Assembly (NCBI GenBank): GCA_017542245.1
Contig: JAFXXN010000052.1
Coordinates: forward strand, 1 to 32,632
Direction of reading: 5' to 3'
Source of the DNA: Lachnospiraceae bacterium
GTDB lineage: Bacteria; Bacillota; Clostridia; Lachnospirales; Lachnospiraceae
Length of the DNA stretch: 32,632 bases
Shown here: one piece after another, positions 9,901 through 16,764 of the stretch
Layout: every line of letters starts with the position of its first letter
Numbering within the stretch: position 1 is the first letter of the stretch
The notes under the pieces: model-generated
What the model was told of the DNA's origin: nothing
Database searches by the model: none
What the model saw: only the letters and a program-made list of their open reading frames with translations
Made by a program: the position numbers and the translations under genes

Positions 9901-11383
9901 TTTTCCTTGAATCAAAACCAATTATCTGTGCTTTATTCCCAAAAATGTACTTGTTTACCATTAAAGGAAATAATGAATTACCATAATGATTTGGGGCTAC
10001 AATAACAATAATGTCATCGTTGTCCAAACCACTCAGCAGTTTCCTTATCATCCATACAATAGACCTAAGTAAAGGCACGTCTTCCAATGCTTCATCGCTA
10101 TATGATCGGTCAAAAGCATAACGACCTAAAGAATAGGCATTATCTCCTGAAAGAAAGTCAGGATTCTCCATTAACTTATTTACATTTTTTCTAAACTTTC
10201 CAAAATCTATATATAATCGTTTATTTAATAACTCAGCAAGAATATCAGTTTTGAAATAATACTGATAGTGATGTCCATTCATATTAATGTGCCCATATCT
10301 AAGAACACTATCTAAGTCATCTTTTTTAATTTCATGTAGATTTAAGAATCCATAAAATCTCTTATTGCTATACTCTTTATCAACAAGATCTGAAACATCT
10401 TTACTCTTATCATGATCAGAGCCAACGATACTGATAGATGAAAGATTTAATGCATCTATATTGTGAAGACGAGCACGGTTAATTCCAATTCTTTCGTTAT
10501 CATATGGATCCATCTGCTGCATAGGAATAATAGGAATCCCGTTTGTTTCAATCAGCGTTGTTTCACTTTCTCCAAAACATTTAGGGCATGATTCCAGTCT
10601 GTGCCATTCGGAATTGATTGAAACACAAAAACTTACTTCTGTCTCATTGTTATTACTGATAAATGATTTTGTCCTTTCGATAGATTGCCTTTCTGATTCA
10701 CCAGGCTTTAGTATTACTGTTGAGGGCTTCTTGAATTCGCTGGAAAAAATGGAATAATCATCTGGGAAAATCTGTATTAATGTGTAAAATGACTTTTTGA
10801 CATTTAGTTGCTTAATTGAGTTGGAATTAGAATAAAAATCCTTAAATCTTTGTTTTAATGTGTTTTCCATTCTATTATAGGTTTTGGCTGTTAAGCCAAC
10901 ACCACATATGAAAACAACACGCTTTTTATTTATTCCTTTTATGTGAATAGAAGGATGAAAATGACTTTCTGATTCCGAATCGGTTGACAAATCATAATTT
11001 TTTTCTTCAAAGGTATGAACAGAGGGGCACGAAAAACTAATTTTATTCTGTTCATTTAACCGATTAATCTTTTCCTTGGTTGTTTGTAAAAGCAAACCAG
11101 TATAAGCTTCATAACCAATCAGAATAATATCTTTTGAATCGGAGTTTTCTTGAATTATGCGTTCGCACAACCAATCTGCTAATAAATCCGACCAAAACAA
11201 GTTCCCAAATAGGATTTCAGCCTGATAGAAAGTGGTAAGGTGATAATTACCAACGCGAATATGAGTGTTTCTAATTGCACACCCCAAAGAGTCTGAATGA
11301 ATATCTTTGTTAACTATGTTCTTCAGAACTTTTTGGAATAATCTTTCGTCTCCATCTACACAGATATTATATATTCCGCTCAT
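6959..11383 (-). CDS. Giant protein: tandem PRTase-like/zinc-knuckle modules plus C-terminal GHKL ATPase
   Basis: 1474 residues. Residues 83-100 (IILIGYEAYTG), 154-172 (RVVFICGVGLTAKTYNRM) and Cys266-x2-Cys269 repeat in order as 458-470 (IVIVAPNHYGNS), 518-540 (VHYFFVDDEIIDGKTYDRT) and Cys601-x2-Cys604. This suggests a duplicated phosphoribosyltransferase plus zinc-knuckle module. The second copy keeps the acidic DDE...DGKT PRPP loop; the first has lost the acidic pair. Residues 620-1300 are mostly helical. Residues 1330-1440 are GHKL ATPase-like: N-box Glu1340/Asn1348/His1352 and G2 box GLGITLW (1411-1417), with a degenerate G1 box. It overlaps the upstream gene by ATGA. It probably binds nucleotide in two ways; no family of this full architecture is known to me. 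Confidence 0.7.
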   Translation of the reverse strand: MSGIYNICVDGDERLFQKVLKNIVNKDIHSDSLGCAIRNTHIRVGNYHLTTFYQAEILFGNLFWSDLLADWLCERIIQENSDSKDIILIGYEAYTGLLLQTTKEKINRLNEQNKISFSCPSVHTFEEKNYDLSTDSESESHFHPSIHIKGINKKRVVFICGVGLTAKTYNRMENTLKQRFKDFYSNSNSIKQLNVKKSFYTLIQIFPDDYSIFSSEFKKPSTVILKPGESERQSIERTKSFISNNNETEVSFCVSINSEWHRLESCPKCFGESETTLIETNGIPIIPMQQMDPYDNERIGINRARLHNIDALNLSSISIVGSDHDKSKDVSDLVDKEYSNKRFYGFLNLHEIKKDDLDSVLRYGHINMNGHHYQYYFKTDILAELLNKRLYIDFGKFRKNVNKLMENPDFLSGDNAYSLGRYAFDRSYSDEALEDVPLLRSIVWMIRKLLSGLDNDDIIVIVAPNHYGNSLFPLMVNKYIFGNKAQIIGFDSRKMFRSNFLVEYSNYSLFDAFSHHKVHYFFVDDEIIDGKTYDRTKSLMRSLIERSNYLSKEKKTFNFSGCITLINRQSEKAINSFDNNDKYFYFYSGNVPTLKIYDNLCPLCKESEEYKLNISKTALSSTSDYWKREYVRHNWRILSRADDDSKQKKERAIERFIREETLYARLKTDKTITKVLQEELDTFYADCTNLDYNADRIISVIKALTKPYLCFKEDVRDEALKFTKAIYDFLLHKDTFSFDKTKPEDREAARERWHLLVSVLKALGRMGSNELLNSNILIDTYNKLKELFTCSETLNEDEQTNHLVSIYCAYVLIGNVKRVLTGVDGKNKSIYFANKIYEQITPSFSKSQNDLYYLFISLYLESNMDIFNEIEKGEKNNGLRDNLNKSDTIVENALTFKSWLSDQLACLESGTESDNKAFNDCIDCFVHSPISDKATNYSISPLFHYMLEGKMFYYIDRYSFDLSDRLELTEECYLNLDGMGIYRETTSNYDSNSNNGKGVYYWIKIDEASMLDTILSLVNSLEYSIENNNLSTSEAIINVLYVYNFMPNFTLIDKRQYNDITLEWKNLIKKADKKAGEQNENYIDLDLLTPNLNKLKEIIKKTVEREEKVVLDRGVKNIYIAIDVAKFLDTVKSPEKTESEFIKYLRAMLSVNYYNVCAKYLNNKVIDKYTQSVSYQKALTMSKASNHDMNKHLIERSAIRSLENLKPFDLYIPPKDIEKNTADTHNDKHLSVDKIKLAATDNYFLLVNQFIVNLFRWISVNGERCKPSIKRELLSKALIDPKPFANRKTAKLIYAYSGHDKILKEITINILIEESLIEKELVFRRLDDDFILSIDFPAREILFALIFNSITHSLNNHKDNISDIMNVRMFRDNEMWCVACGQLTTKDLQSDVENARNLLAISPAFRENYKGLGITLWSLKKYFDCLNKDRPGVTFDLGVNFDIYGDTDTNEFIVKMRCIEEEVKTNGIKQDLFD

Positions 11384-13281
11384 TGTTCAGTACCTCTTGC
11401 AGCTGCTTCAAAAAATCTATATGCAAAAACATCCAAAGCTCCGTTTGAGCATTGTTTGTATATTGAACCTTTAATCGAACTTACATCTTTCTTTAACAAC
11501 ACGAAATTATCATATGAATTATCACACAGAAAAAAAGAGTAATCAGGTCTTCGTTTAACTGCAAACACTTCGATTAATAACTGGCATGCAATAAATAAAT
11601 CTGGTTTTGTCATATTTGATAGGAAGACCTCATATCCTCTTTCCATAAACAGTTCTATGAGAGCTTTTATAATTACTTCAATTCGGAATTTCCTAAACAC
11701 GTGATTGTTTTGACCTATATCAGAAAAATCGATTTCTATAGTTTTATTGCCATTAGGATTAATTAATTTTCCCATAGCAAGAACAGCTCTATGGACATAT
11801 ATGTTTTTATTTTTTATAAACTCCGATTCAGGAACAATCCCAATAGCTTTTAATATGCTTTCGCATTTGATTATTTGTCTTACTTTACATTCGCAAAAAG
11901 ATTCCTCATCCATATTTGTTGATAAGAATTTCCACTGATTACCAGAATCTAAATCTCGAAATAAATCAACAGGTAACAAAGTCTCATAATGGGTACCAAT
12001 AGAATACGGAAGTCCTATATCAAGAACAGTATCAGAATTATCAATAATAAAGAAATCAGTATATATATGCCCATCATTCTCTTCAGATGTACGAAGAGGG
12101 TCTTTTATGTCATCTATGTTCGAAAAGTAATTATTTGGACCGCGACCACTTTGGACTTGGAAAAAGCCACCCAAGGCTGATACAGAATGTTCGAAAGTAA
12201 TCAACCCATAATGTCTCGCAACAACTACAGGAGCTGCAGTATACTTCTGAAGAACTCCACCGCTTTTTATTTTAAAGACATCGCTTAATGTAATATCGGC
12301 ATTTTTGAGTTCGCCCAAATCCACTGATGGAACATATTGCAAATTATTAGTAAAATACTTTTCTAAATTATTTTTAAAGACACTAACTATATAACCATTA
12401 TCAATGTCGTCGAGATTTTGAGCTAAATCTGTTAGTTCTACTCGCAGAATTTTCTTGTTTATTCTTAACAGAAGCAAACTTGGTGCTTCTCTCTTGTTAG
12501 CCGTTTGTGAATGTAGAATACTATTTTCAATTAACTGAAGTAACCCGTTTGAATAGTTTTTGCACACCCAAAAGATTCTTTCTACTTCAGTTGAACTTTT
12601 CCTGTCCCTTTTATTTTTTCCTTTTAATATAGAATCCATTACATAAGAAAAAATCAACAAGTCCAAAACATCACATTCCGAAAAAAACAATCTCCAAGTT
12701 GATAAACACTCATCGCTTTCTCCGCAAGCCAGATTTTTGTCTACGAATTCTTTAGAAACGTTATCCAAATTCAATTCAGTTGTATAGTTAAACCCCAGCT
12801 TCTTACAGATCAATTTTACTAATTGATAGAACCTGTTATTGCTTTCTCTACTAAAGAAGCCATCATTCTCCCCATCTAGATCACAAAAGTCTCGAAATAG
12901 ATAATTAGAATTGCTATAAATCGGTATAATCGGAGCAACATCACCCATGTTTTTCATATTTATGTCGTTAAAACATTCTCCATAATTCTGATCAGATGTT
13001 TCCACAAAAAAGCGGCCGACATATTCAGGATATAAAAATCTCATAAGTTCTGACACTTTATAAAATGTATCGGTTATTTCCGAACGATTAGAACCTTTTA
13101 CAAATATTTTTTTTGTTGGATTAACTATCATCAAGAGAACAACGTATTGCAATTCAAACATATCGTCTATTTCGACAAAATAGTTATCAGCTGTTGTGGA
13201 AAAAGCATACACTTCTTCAGCAACGTTTTTGATTTCTAAATATTCCTCTCCCGACTTGCTTTTTTTTAATTCATGACTCAT
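11380..13281 (-). CDS. GHKL ATPase (histidine-kinase-like) with C-terminal STAS-like domain
   Basis: 633 residues from ATG 13281. The N-terminal ~230 residues are unrecognised. Then comes a GHKL ATP-binding fold: N-box GLLQLIENSILHSQ (Glu252, Asn253, His257), a degenerate G1 region (LTDLAQNLDD) and a G2 box HYGLITFEHSVSALGG with the usual GG-x-V-x-SG ending (about 357-379). Residues about 510-560 (TIEIDFSDIG, then ALIELFMERGYEVFLSNM) look like a STAS anti-sigma-antagonist-type domain. No conserved phospho-acceptor His segment is clear, so it may not be a true kinase. ATG 13281 follows GGAGGGG (13293-13299); the longer frame starts at a TTG upstream of that site. It is the first gene of the operon, and its stop overlaps the next start. 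Confidence 0.68.
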   Translation of the reverse strand: MSHELKKSKSGEEYLEIKNVAEEVYAFSTTADNYFVEIDDMFELQYVVLLMIVNPTKKIFVKGSNRSEITDTFYKVSELMRFLYPEYVGRFFVETSDQNYGECFNDINMKNMGDVAPIIPIYSNSNYLFRDFCDLDGENDGFFSRESNNRFYQLVKLICKKLGFNYTTELNLDNVSKEFVDKNLACGESDECLSTWRLFFSECDVLDLLIFSYVMDSILKGKNKRDRKSSTEVERIFWVCKNYSNGLLQLIENSILHSQTANKREAPSLLLLRINKKILRVELTDLAQNLDDIDNGYIVSVFKNNLEKYFTNNLQYVPSVDLGELKNADITLSDVFKIKSGGVLQKYTAAPVVVARHYGLITFEHSVSALGGFFQVQSGRGPNNYFSNIDDIKDPLRTSEENDGHIYTDFFIIDNSDTVLDIGLPYSIGTHYETLLPVDLFRDLDSGNQWKFLSTNMDEESFCECKVRQIIKCESILKAIGIVPESEFIKNKNIYVHRAVLAMGKLINPNGNKTIEIDFSDIGQNNHVFRKFRIEVIIKALIELFMERGYEVFLSNMTKPDLFIACQLLIEVFAVKRRPDYSFFLCDNSYDNFVLLKKDVSSIKGSIYKQCSNGALDVFAYRFFEAAARGTEQ

Positions 13282-13321
13282 AAATCCAAATTCCCCTCCA
13301 ATCAACTACATATAATGAGGA

Positions 13322-13342
13322 TGTAAACCAAAAGAGTTTACA
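13322..13342 (-). promoter_or_regulatory. Inverted repeat upstream of the four-gene operon, possible operator
   Basis: Perfect arms TGTAAAC (13322-13328) and GTTTACA (13336-13342) flank 7 bases, about 40 bases upstream of the first start codon. The sequence between this and the start codon is very AT-rich, but no convincing paired -35/-10 was seen on the minus strand. It is the only symmetric site before the operon and so the best candidate for its control. Equally, it could be a chance repeat in AT-rich DNA. Confidence 0.4.
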
Positions 13343-13646
13343 GCAAGTAAATACTCCAAGTATGCATTGTAATTTGATATTATCAAAACATTCAAAATTA
13401 TTTAACTCAGAATATTACACAAAGTTATTAGGTGTTAATTGGTAATGCCGATATACTAAAAATATATATGGGCAAGGAATAATAAGCTTTACCCCCACAA
13501 AGTCCTCCAACTGATTCTCCGCGAAGCAGGCGAGAAAAAAGTGTCCTTAATGTCGCCTCCTGGGCGACCACACGGCTGATCAAAGCCGTTACAATATGGG
13601 CACAAAGAAGCGATAGTCGTTTAATATGGAATAAGGAGGTACAGAT
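13343..13646. other. Divergent intergenic region with a possible gene remnant
   Basis: The left part is AT-rich. From about 13480 to 13600 base composition changes and the plus strand has sense-like codons (KLYPHKVLQLILREAGEKK, then in another frame VASWATTRLIKAVTIWAQ), but no intact ORF with a start. This may be a decayed gene fragment. A small hairpin ACGGCT/AGCCGT lies near 13571-13588. AAGGAGG just before 13647 is the ribosome binding site of the next gene. Confidence 0.35.
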
Positions 13647-14471
13647 ATGTACGGTGCAATTATTGGAGACATTATTGGAAGCAGATTCGAATTTGATAAC
13701 GGTAACAAGAGCAGAGAGTTTGAGCTCTTTACTAAAAAGTGTGACTTCACAGACGATACGGTCATGACAATAGCCGTAGCAGAAGCACTCATGGATGCAG
13801 GTAAGGATGCTGATGAAAAGACCATTAAGGATAACCTCATTAAGTCCATGAAGAAGTGGGGCAAGAAATACCCGCATGCAGGATACGGTGCAAGATTCAT
13901 TGATTGGGTACTGACGGAAGACCCTAAGCCGTACGGAAGCTACGGTAATGGTTCCGGCATGAGAGTCTCTTCCGTAGGCTGGCTCTACGATACTCTGGAC
14001 CGCACCAGAGAAGTAGCAAGATGGACTGCTGAAGTCACACACAACCACCCCGAAGGAATAAAGGGAGCAGAAGCTACTGCGGCTGCCATCTTCATGGCAA
14101 GAACCGGTTCTAAGATGGAGGAGATTGCAGGCTATATTGAAGATGAATTCGAGTACGACCTCTCAAGGACATTAGATGAGATTCGTCCTACTTACGAGCA
14201 TGTTGAAGACTGCATGAACACGATGCCTGAGGCATACGAGTGTTTCTTTGAGTCTGAGAGCTACGAGGACTGCATTCGCAACGTCATGTATATAGGTGGC
14301 GATACAGACACCTTAGCAGCCATTGCAGGGGCCATAGCAGAGGCTTACTGGGGCCTGCCTATAGGATTAATAGTTCAGGCAAAGGAATTCATTCCTGATG
14401 ACATAGAGGCCGTTATAAGCAGGTTTAATGATGTTGTGAACGGGGCTGATAAAGAAAAGGGAGGTAAATAA
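13647..14471 (+). CDS. ADP-ribosylglycohydrolase family protein (DraG-like)
   Basis: 274 residues. The family's metal-binding motifs are present: GAIIGDIIGSRFEF at the N-terminus, FTDDTVMT (TDDT 35-38), HNHPEGIKGAEA in the middle, and YIGGDTDTLAAIAGAIAEA near 215-230. These coordinate two Mg ions used to remove ADP-ribose from proteins, nucleic acids or small molecules. The start has AAGGAGG. The stop is one base before the next ATG, so the two genes form an operon. It diverges from the four-gene operon. Codon use is less AT-rich than the neighbouring island genes. Its target is unknown; it could be a housekeeping paralogue or an antidote to an ADP-ribosylating activity. Confidence 0.9.
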   Translation: MYGAIIGDIIGSRFEFDNGNKSREFELFTKKCDFTDDTVMTIAVAEALMDAGKDADEKTIKDNLIKSMKKWGKKYPHAGYGARFIDWVLTEDPKPYGSYGNGSGMRVSSVGWLYDTLDRTREVARWTAEVTHNHPEGIKGAEATAAAIFMARTGSKMEEIAGYIEDEFEYDLSRTLDEIRPTYEHVEDCMNTMPEAYECFFESESYEDCIRNVMYIGGDTDTLAAIAGAIAEAYWGLPIGLIVQAKEFIPDDIEAVISRFNDVVNGADKEKGGK

Positions 14472-14472
14472 C

Positions 14473-14709
14473 ATGATCACTTACAAAGAAGCCTACGCAA
14501 AGGCAAAAGCATACAAGCCAAACATAGATATGTGTACCGAGTATGAGAAGGGATACATATTTGCCTGCAAAGAAGATGCCATGAGCATCGGAGGTTACGA
14601 TGAAGAACCGGTAGTTATTCTCAAAGAGAATGGCAAGATTACCGATATTACTTCATTTGTAGACAATGGTACCGGTGATGAGATCAATACCTGGAATCTG
14701 ACGGATTAG
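14473..14709 (+). CDS. Small hypothetical protein paired with the ADP-ribosylglycohydrolase
   Basis: 78 residues, beginning MITYKEAYAKAKAYKPNIDM, followed by GYIFACKEDAMSIGGYDEEPVVILKENGKITDI. It has no signal peptide or TM segment and looks like a small alpha/beta cytoplasmic protein. Its pattern resembles small companion or immunity-type proteins of gut Firmicutes, but I do not know a function. GGGAGG lies immediately upstream, and only one base separates it from the previous stop, so it is co-transcribed with that gene. Confidence 0.75.
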   Translation: MITYKEAYAKAKAYKPNIDMCTEYEKGYIFACKEDAMSIGGYDEEPVVILKENGKITDITSFVDNGTGDEINTWNLTD

Positions 14710-14763
14710 TCCCATTAATCGAATCACAACCGTAGTACTATAAGCATAGAGAACAAAACAACC

Positions 14764-14853
14764 ATAAAGAGTGCGTGAGAGACAAGCTCTGTGACCGCAC
14801 AGCAACCTGCAATACAGCAAGGTGCTAAAGCTTGAACGATGGGAAGATTTAAG
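14764..14853 (+). ncRNA. S-box (SAM-I-like) riboswitch
   Basis: Core S-box elements appear in order: AAGAG, then GAGAGAC, GTGACC, CAGCAACCTGC, CAAGGTGCTAA, a P4-like stretch and closing AAGATTTAAG. SAM-I aptamers bind S-adenosylmethionine and normally shut off methionine or SAM genes by favouring a downstream terminator. A strong hairpin follows directly (14858-14883). The 5' P1 strand is less clear than the core. The downstream gene is a 93-residue unknown, not a recognisable methionine gene, which is unusual. Confidence 0.72.
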
Positions 14854-14857
14854 AATT

Positions 14858-14886
14858 AAAGCCTGTCGTTTGCGACAGGCTTTCTC
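14858..14886 (+). terminator. Intrinsic terminator hairpin of the riboswitch
   Basis: An 11-bp perfect stem, AAAGCCTGTCG (14858-14868) and CGACAGGCTTT (14873-14883), has a TTTG loop. The T-tract after it is short (TTTCTC). The position between aptamer and start codon at 14908 fits the terminator half of a transcriptional riboswitch. It could also end the ADP-ribosylglycohydrolase operon. Confidence 0.7.
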
Positions 14887-14907
14887 AGTCTAATGGAGGG
14901 AAGATTA

Positions 14908-15189
14908 ATGAAGGGATCGTATTATGTAAAGACAAGAGGAAAGAACGCAAGAAAGTACTTTATTGAGTTTCTTGAGAAGAACGGATTCAAGATTGGAGCA
15001 GGCAGTGTGTTTTCTCGCGAAGAGATACGGGATTCCATATTACCGGTTTCTGTGGATTTAGACAGCTTGGAATACGACCGCACGGGCAACACAACATGTG
15101 CAGCTGCAGCCTCTACAATAGGAGCAATATTCACGATGGAGGAATTCTTGGATTTCTATGAGAGTGTGAGCGGGTTGGTGATTGTGTGA
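14908..15189 (+). CDS. Small hypothetical protein under SAM-I-like riboswitch
   Basis: 93 residues, beginning MKGSYYVKTRGKNARKYF, with FIEFLEKNGFKIGAGSVFSREEI and a Cys/Ala-rich stretch (TTCAAAASTIGAIF) before a final helix. There is no signal peptide. The overall pattern (two helices around a beta unit, FSREEI...YDRTGNTTCAA) resembles small uncharacterised proteins of phages and gut Firmicutes; no function is known to me. The start ATG 14908 was chosen because GGAGGG (14895-14900) lies 7 bases upstream, inside the longer frame from 14893. Riboswitch control suggests the level follows SAM, which for a lone small gene is odd. Confidence 0.65.
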   Translation: MKGSYYVKTRGKNARKYFIEFLEKNGFKIGAGSVFSREEIRDSILPVSVDLDSLEYDRTGNTTCAAAASTIGAIFTMEEFLDFYESVSGLVIV

Positions 15190-15377
15190 TAACAATACTT
15201 ATAGTAAGTGTTTTGAATTACATTTTACTTAAAGGTTCTAAATAGTCCTTTGAGAATAAGCTGATGATAATTTGCACACGGTTGAGTTGAGGCAGAACAA
15301 CTTAAACTGCAATTAAACCAATATGTGTTTGTACTGCATCTCCTAGAATAAAACATTTTCACCACAGGTTTCTATAT

Positions 15378-15405
15378 TTGGAAAGCCTGAGGATTGCAGT
15401 ATAAT
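15378..15405 (+). promoter_or_regulatory. Promoter for the dual-nuclease gene
   Basis: TTGGAA (15378-15383), 16-bp spacer, TATAAT (15400-15405), about 95 bases before the start at 15502. The rest of the gap 15190-15501 is AT-rich with no ORF, RNA gene or clear terminator. Confidence 0.6.
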
Positions 15406-15501
15406 TGAAACACTGATTAGGAGCACCTATAAGGTTCTTCTCCAAGAGGGCAAAAGGGCTTGTATACGATTATTTGGGACTGAGAGGAGAAAGTAGCAAA
15501 C

Positions 15502-16551
15502 ATGTATTTCTTTTTCAATGCGAGCGATATCGGATTTAGATTTGAGACTTTATCAGAGCAATTATTTACTGAATTAGGATTTGAGTTTTTTCTGCGACCC
15601 CAAGATAATAATGATGCGACGATCAGTAAAACTAATTTTGATATTGGTATTTTCAAACAAAACAACAAATATGCTGTTGAAGTAAAATGCAGTACATCTC
15701 CTGAATATAGAATCCTGAAAAGCATTGAAAGCTCAATTGTTAGACTAATTGATAGTTCTACAAAAGAAGGTATGATTCCAATACTTATGGTATATTCTTT
15801 TATTTCGAAACCTGAAAAAGATGAGTTTCGAAAGAAACACAAGAATTTAGTGCTTTTGGATCTGTCGAATATTTTGTATCTGGCAAGAAAAGCAAATATG
15901 TATGATAAAGTTTTAGCTGAACTACCATTTACTATAGATCAAGTTGAAAATGAGCCTGTGGATTTATTGAATTTCGCAGTGATTACCGCAGATACTTCAG
16001 ATGAAGATGAGCTTCCCGAAATACCACCACTAGACTTATCAGGTTGTGCCGAAGGAAGTGATGGGGCTACAAACTTTGAGATTTTGTGTTCAGACGTATT
16101 AGAAAAAATATTTAGTGATAGCCTTACCCTTTGGGAAAGGCAACCACATTCGAATTCAGATTTATATCGATTTGATTTACTTTGTCGAATCAAAGATGAT
16201 GAAAACAATGAAGGTTTTTGGCACATAGTAGAAAGATTTTTTAATTCTAAATACATAGTTTTTGAATATAAAAATTATAAAGACAAGATTACTCAAAAGG
16301 AGATTTATTCAACAGAGCGGTATTTATATAGTAAAGCTCTTCGTAATGTTGCAATAATAATAGCTAGAAACGGTTTTGATGAGCATTCTGAATGGGCAGC
16401 AAAAGGATGTCTCAGAGAGAATGGGAAACTAATAATTCTTCTAAATATTGCAGATATTAACCGAATGATTCAAATGAAGAATGAGCACGAAGATCCTGCC
16501 AATGTTCTTTTGGAAAAACTAGATACGCTATTAACAAAATTGGAAAAATAA
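15502..16551 (+). CDS. Protein with two PD-(D/E)XK restriction-endonuclease-like domains
   Basis: 349 residues. The N-terminal domain shows FRFETLSEQLFTELGFEFF, then FDIGIFKQNNKYAVEVKCS with Asp47, Glu60-x-Lys62, as in Mrr-like nucleases. The C-terminal domain repeats the plan: TNFEILCSDVLEKIF, RFDLLCRI (Asp225) and YIVFEYKNYKDKI (Glu255-x-Lys257). Both catalytic triads look intact, so this may be an internal dimer that cuts both strands. An acidic linker (about 160-185) separates the domains. The start has GAGGAGA upstream. It is convergent with the Gabija-like pair. It could be a stand-alone restriction factor or an accessory to it; substrate preference is unknown. Confidence 0.75.
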   Translation: MYFFFNASDIGFRFETLSEQLFTELGFEFFLRPQDNNDATISKTNFDIGIFKQNNKYAVEVKCSTSPEYRILKSIESSIVRLIDSSTKEGMIPILMVYSFISKPEKDEFRKKHKNLVLLDLSNILYLARKANMYDKVLAELPFTIDQVENEPVDLLNFAVITADTSDEDELPEIPPLDLSGCAEGSDGATNFEILCSDVLEKIFSDSLTLWERQPHSNSDLYRFDLLCRIKDDENNEGFWHIVERFFNSKYIVFEYKNYKDKITQKEIYSTERYLYSKALRNVAIIIARNGFDEHSEWAAKGCLRENGKLIILLNIADINRMIQMKNEHEDPANVLLEKLDTLLTKLEK

Positions 16552-16634
16552 ACACTTGAGCACTTATCTCCTTTATAACTTACGCACCGAGTGTAAAGAT
16601 TTCCGCTTCATCGGCAATGAGTTATAACCCACGT

Positions 16635-16673
16635 TATAGTCTTTGTAGCATAGAAGATGAAGAAAAGACTATA
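16635..16673. terminator. Hairpin between convergent genes
   Basis: Perfect 10-bp arms TATAGTCTTT (16635-16644) and AAAGACTATA (16664-16673) with a 19-base loop, in the gap between the dual-nuclease gene and gajB. It lacks GC pairs and a T-run, so terminator function is weakly supported. Confidence 0.35.
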
Positions 16674-16764
16674 GCACTGTTAGGAATTATTAGCCGATCT
16701 GTCCGAAATTGCCATGTCGTTAAAGGAAACTTCATGCTGTCGGAGCGGATTTTGCACGATGCAT

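Noticed and set aside
11380-13305. Longer GHKL-STAS protein starting at 13305
   Set aside because: The upstream start is TTG, and the GGAGGGG site lies after it, directly serving ATG 13281.
13428-14048. 206-residue minus-strand ORF opposite the ADP-ribosylglycohydrolase
   Set aside because: It is a shadow of a well-supported plus-strand gene, with Cys/Ser/Val-rich composition.
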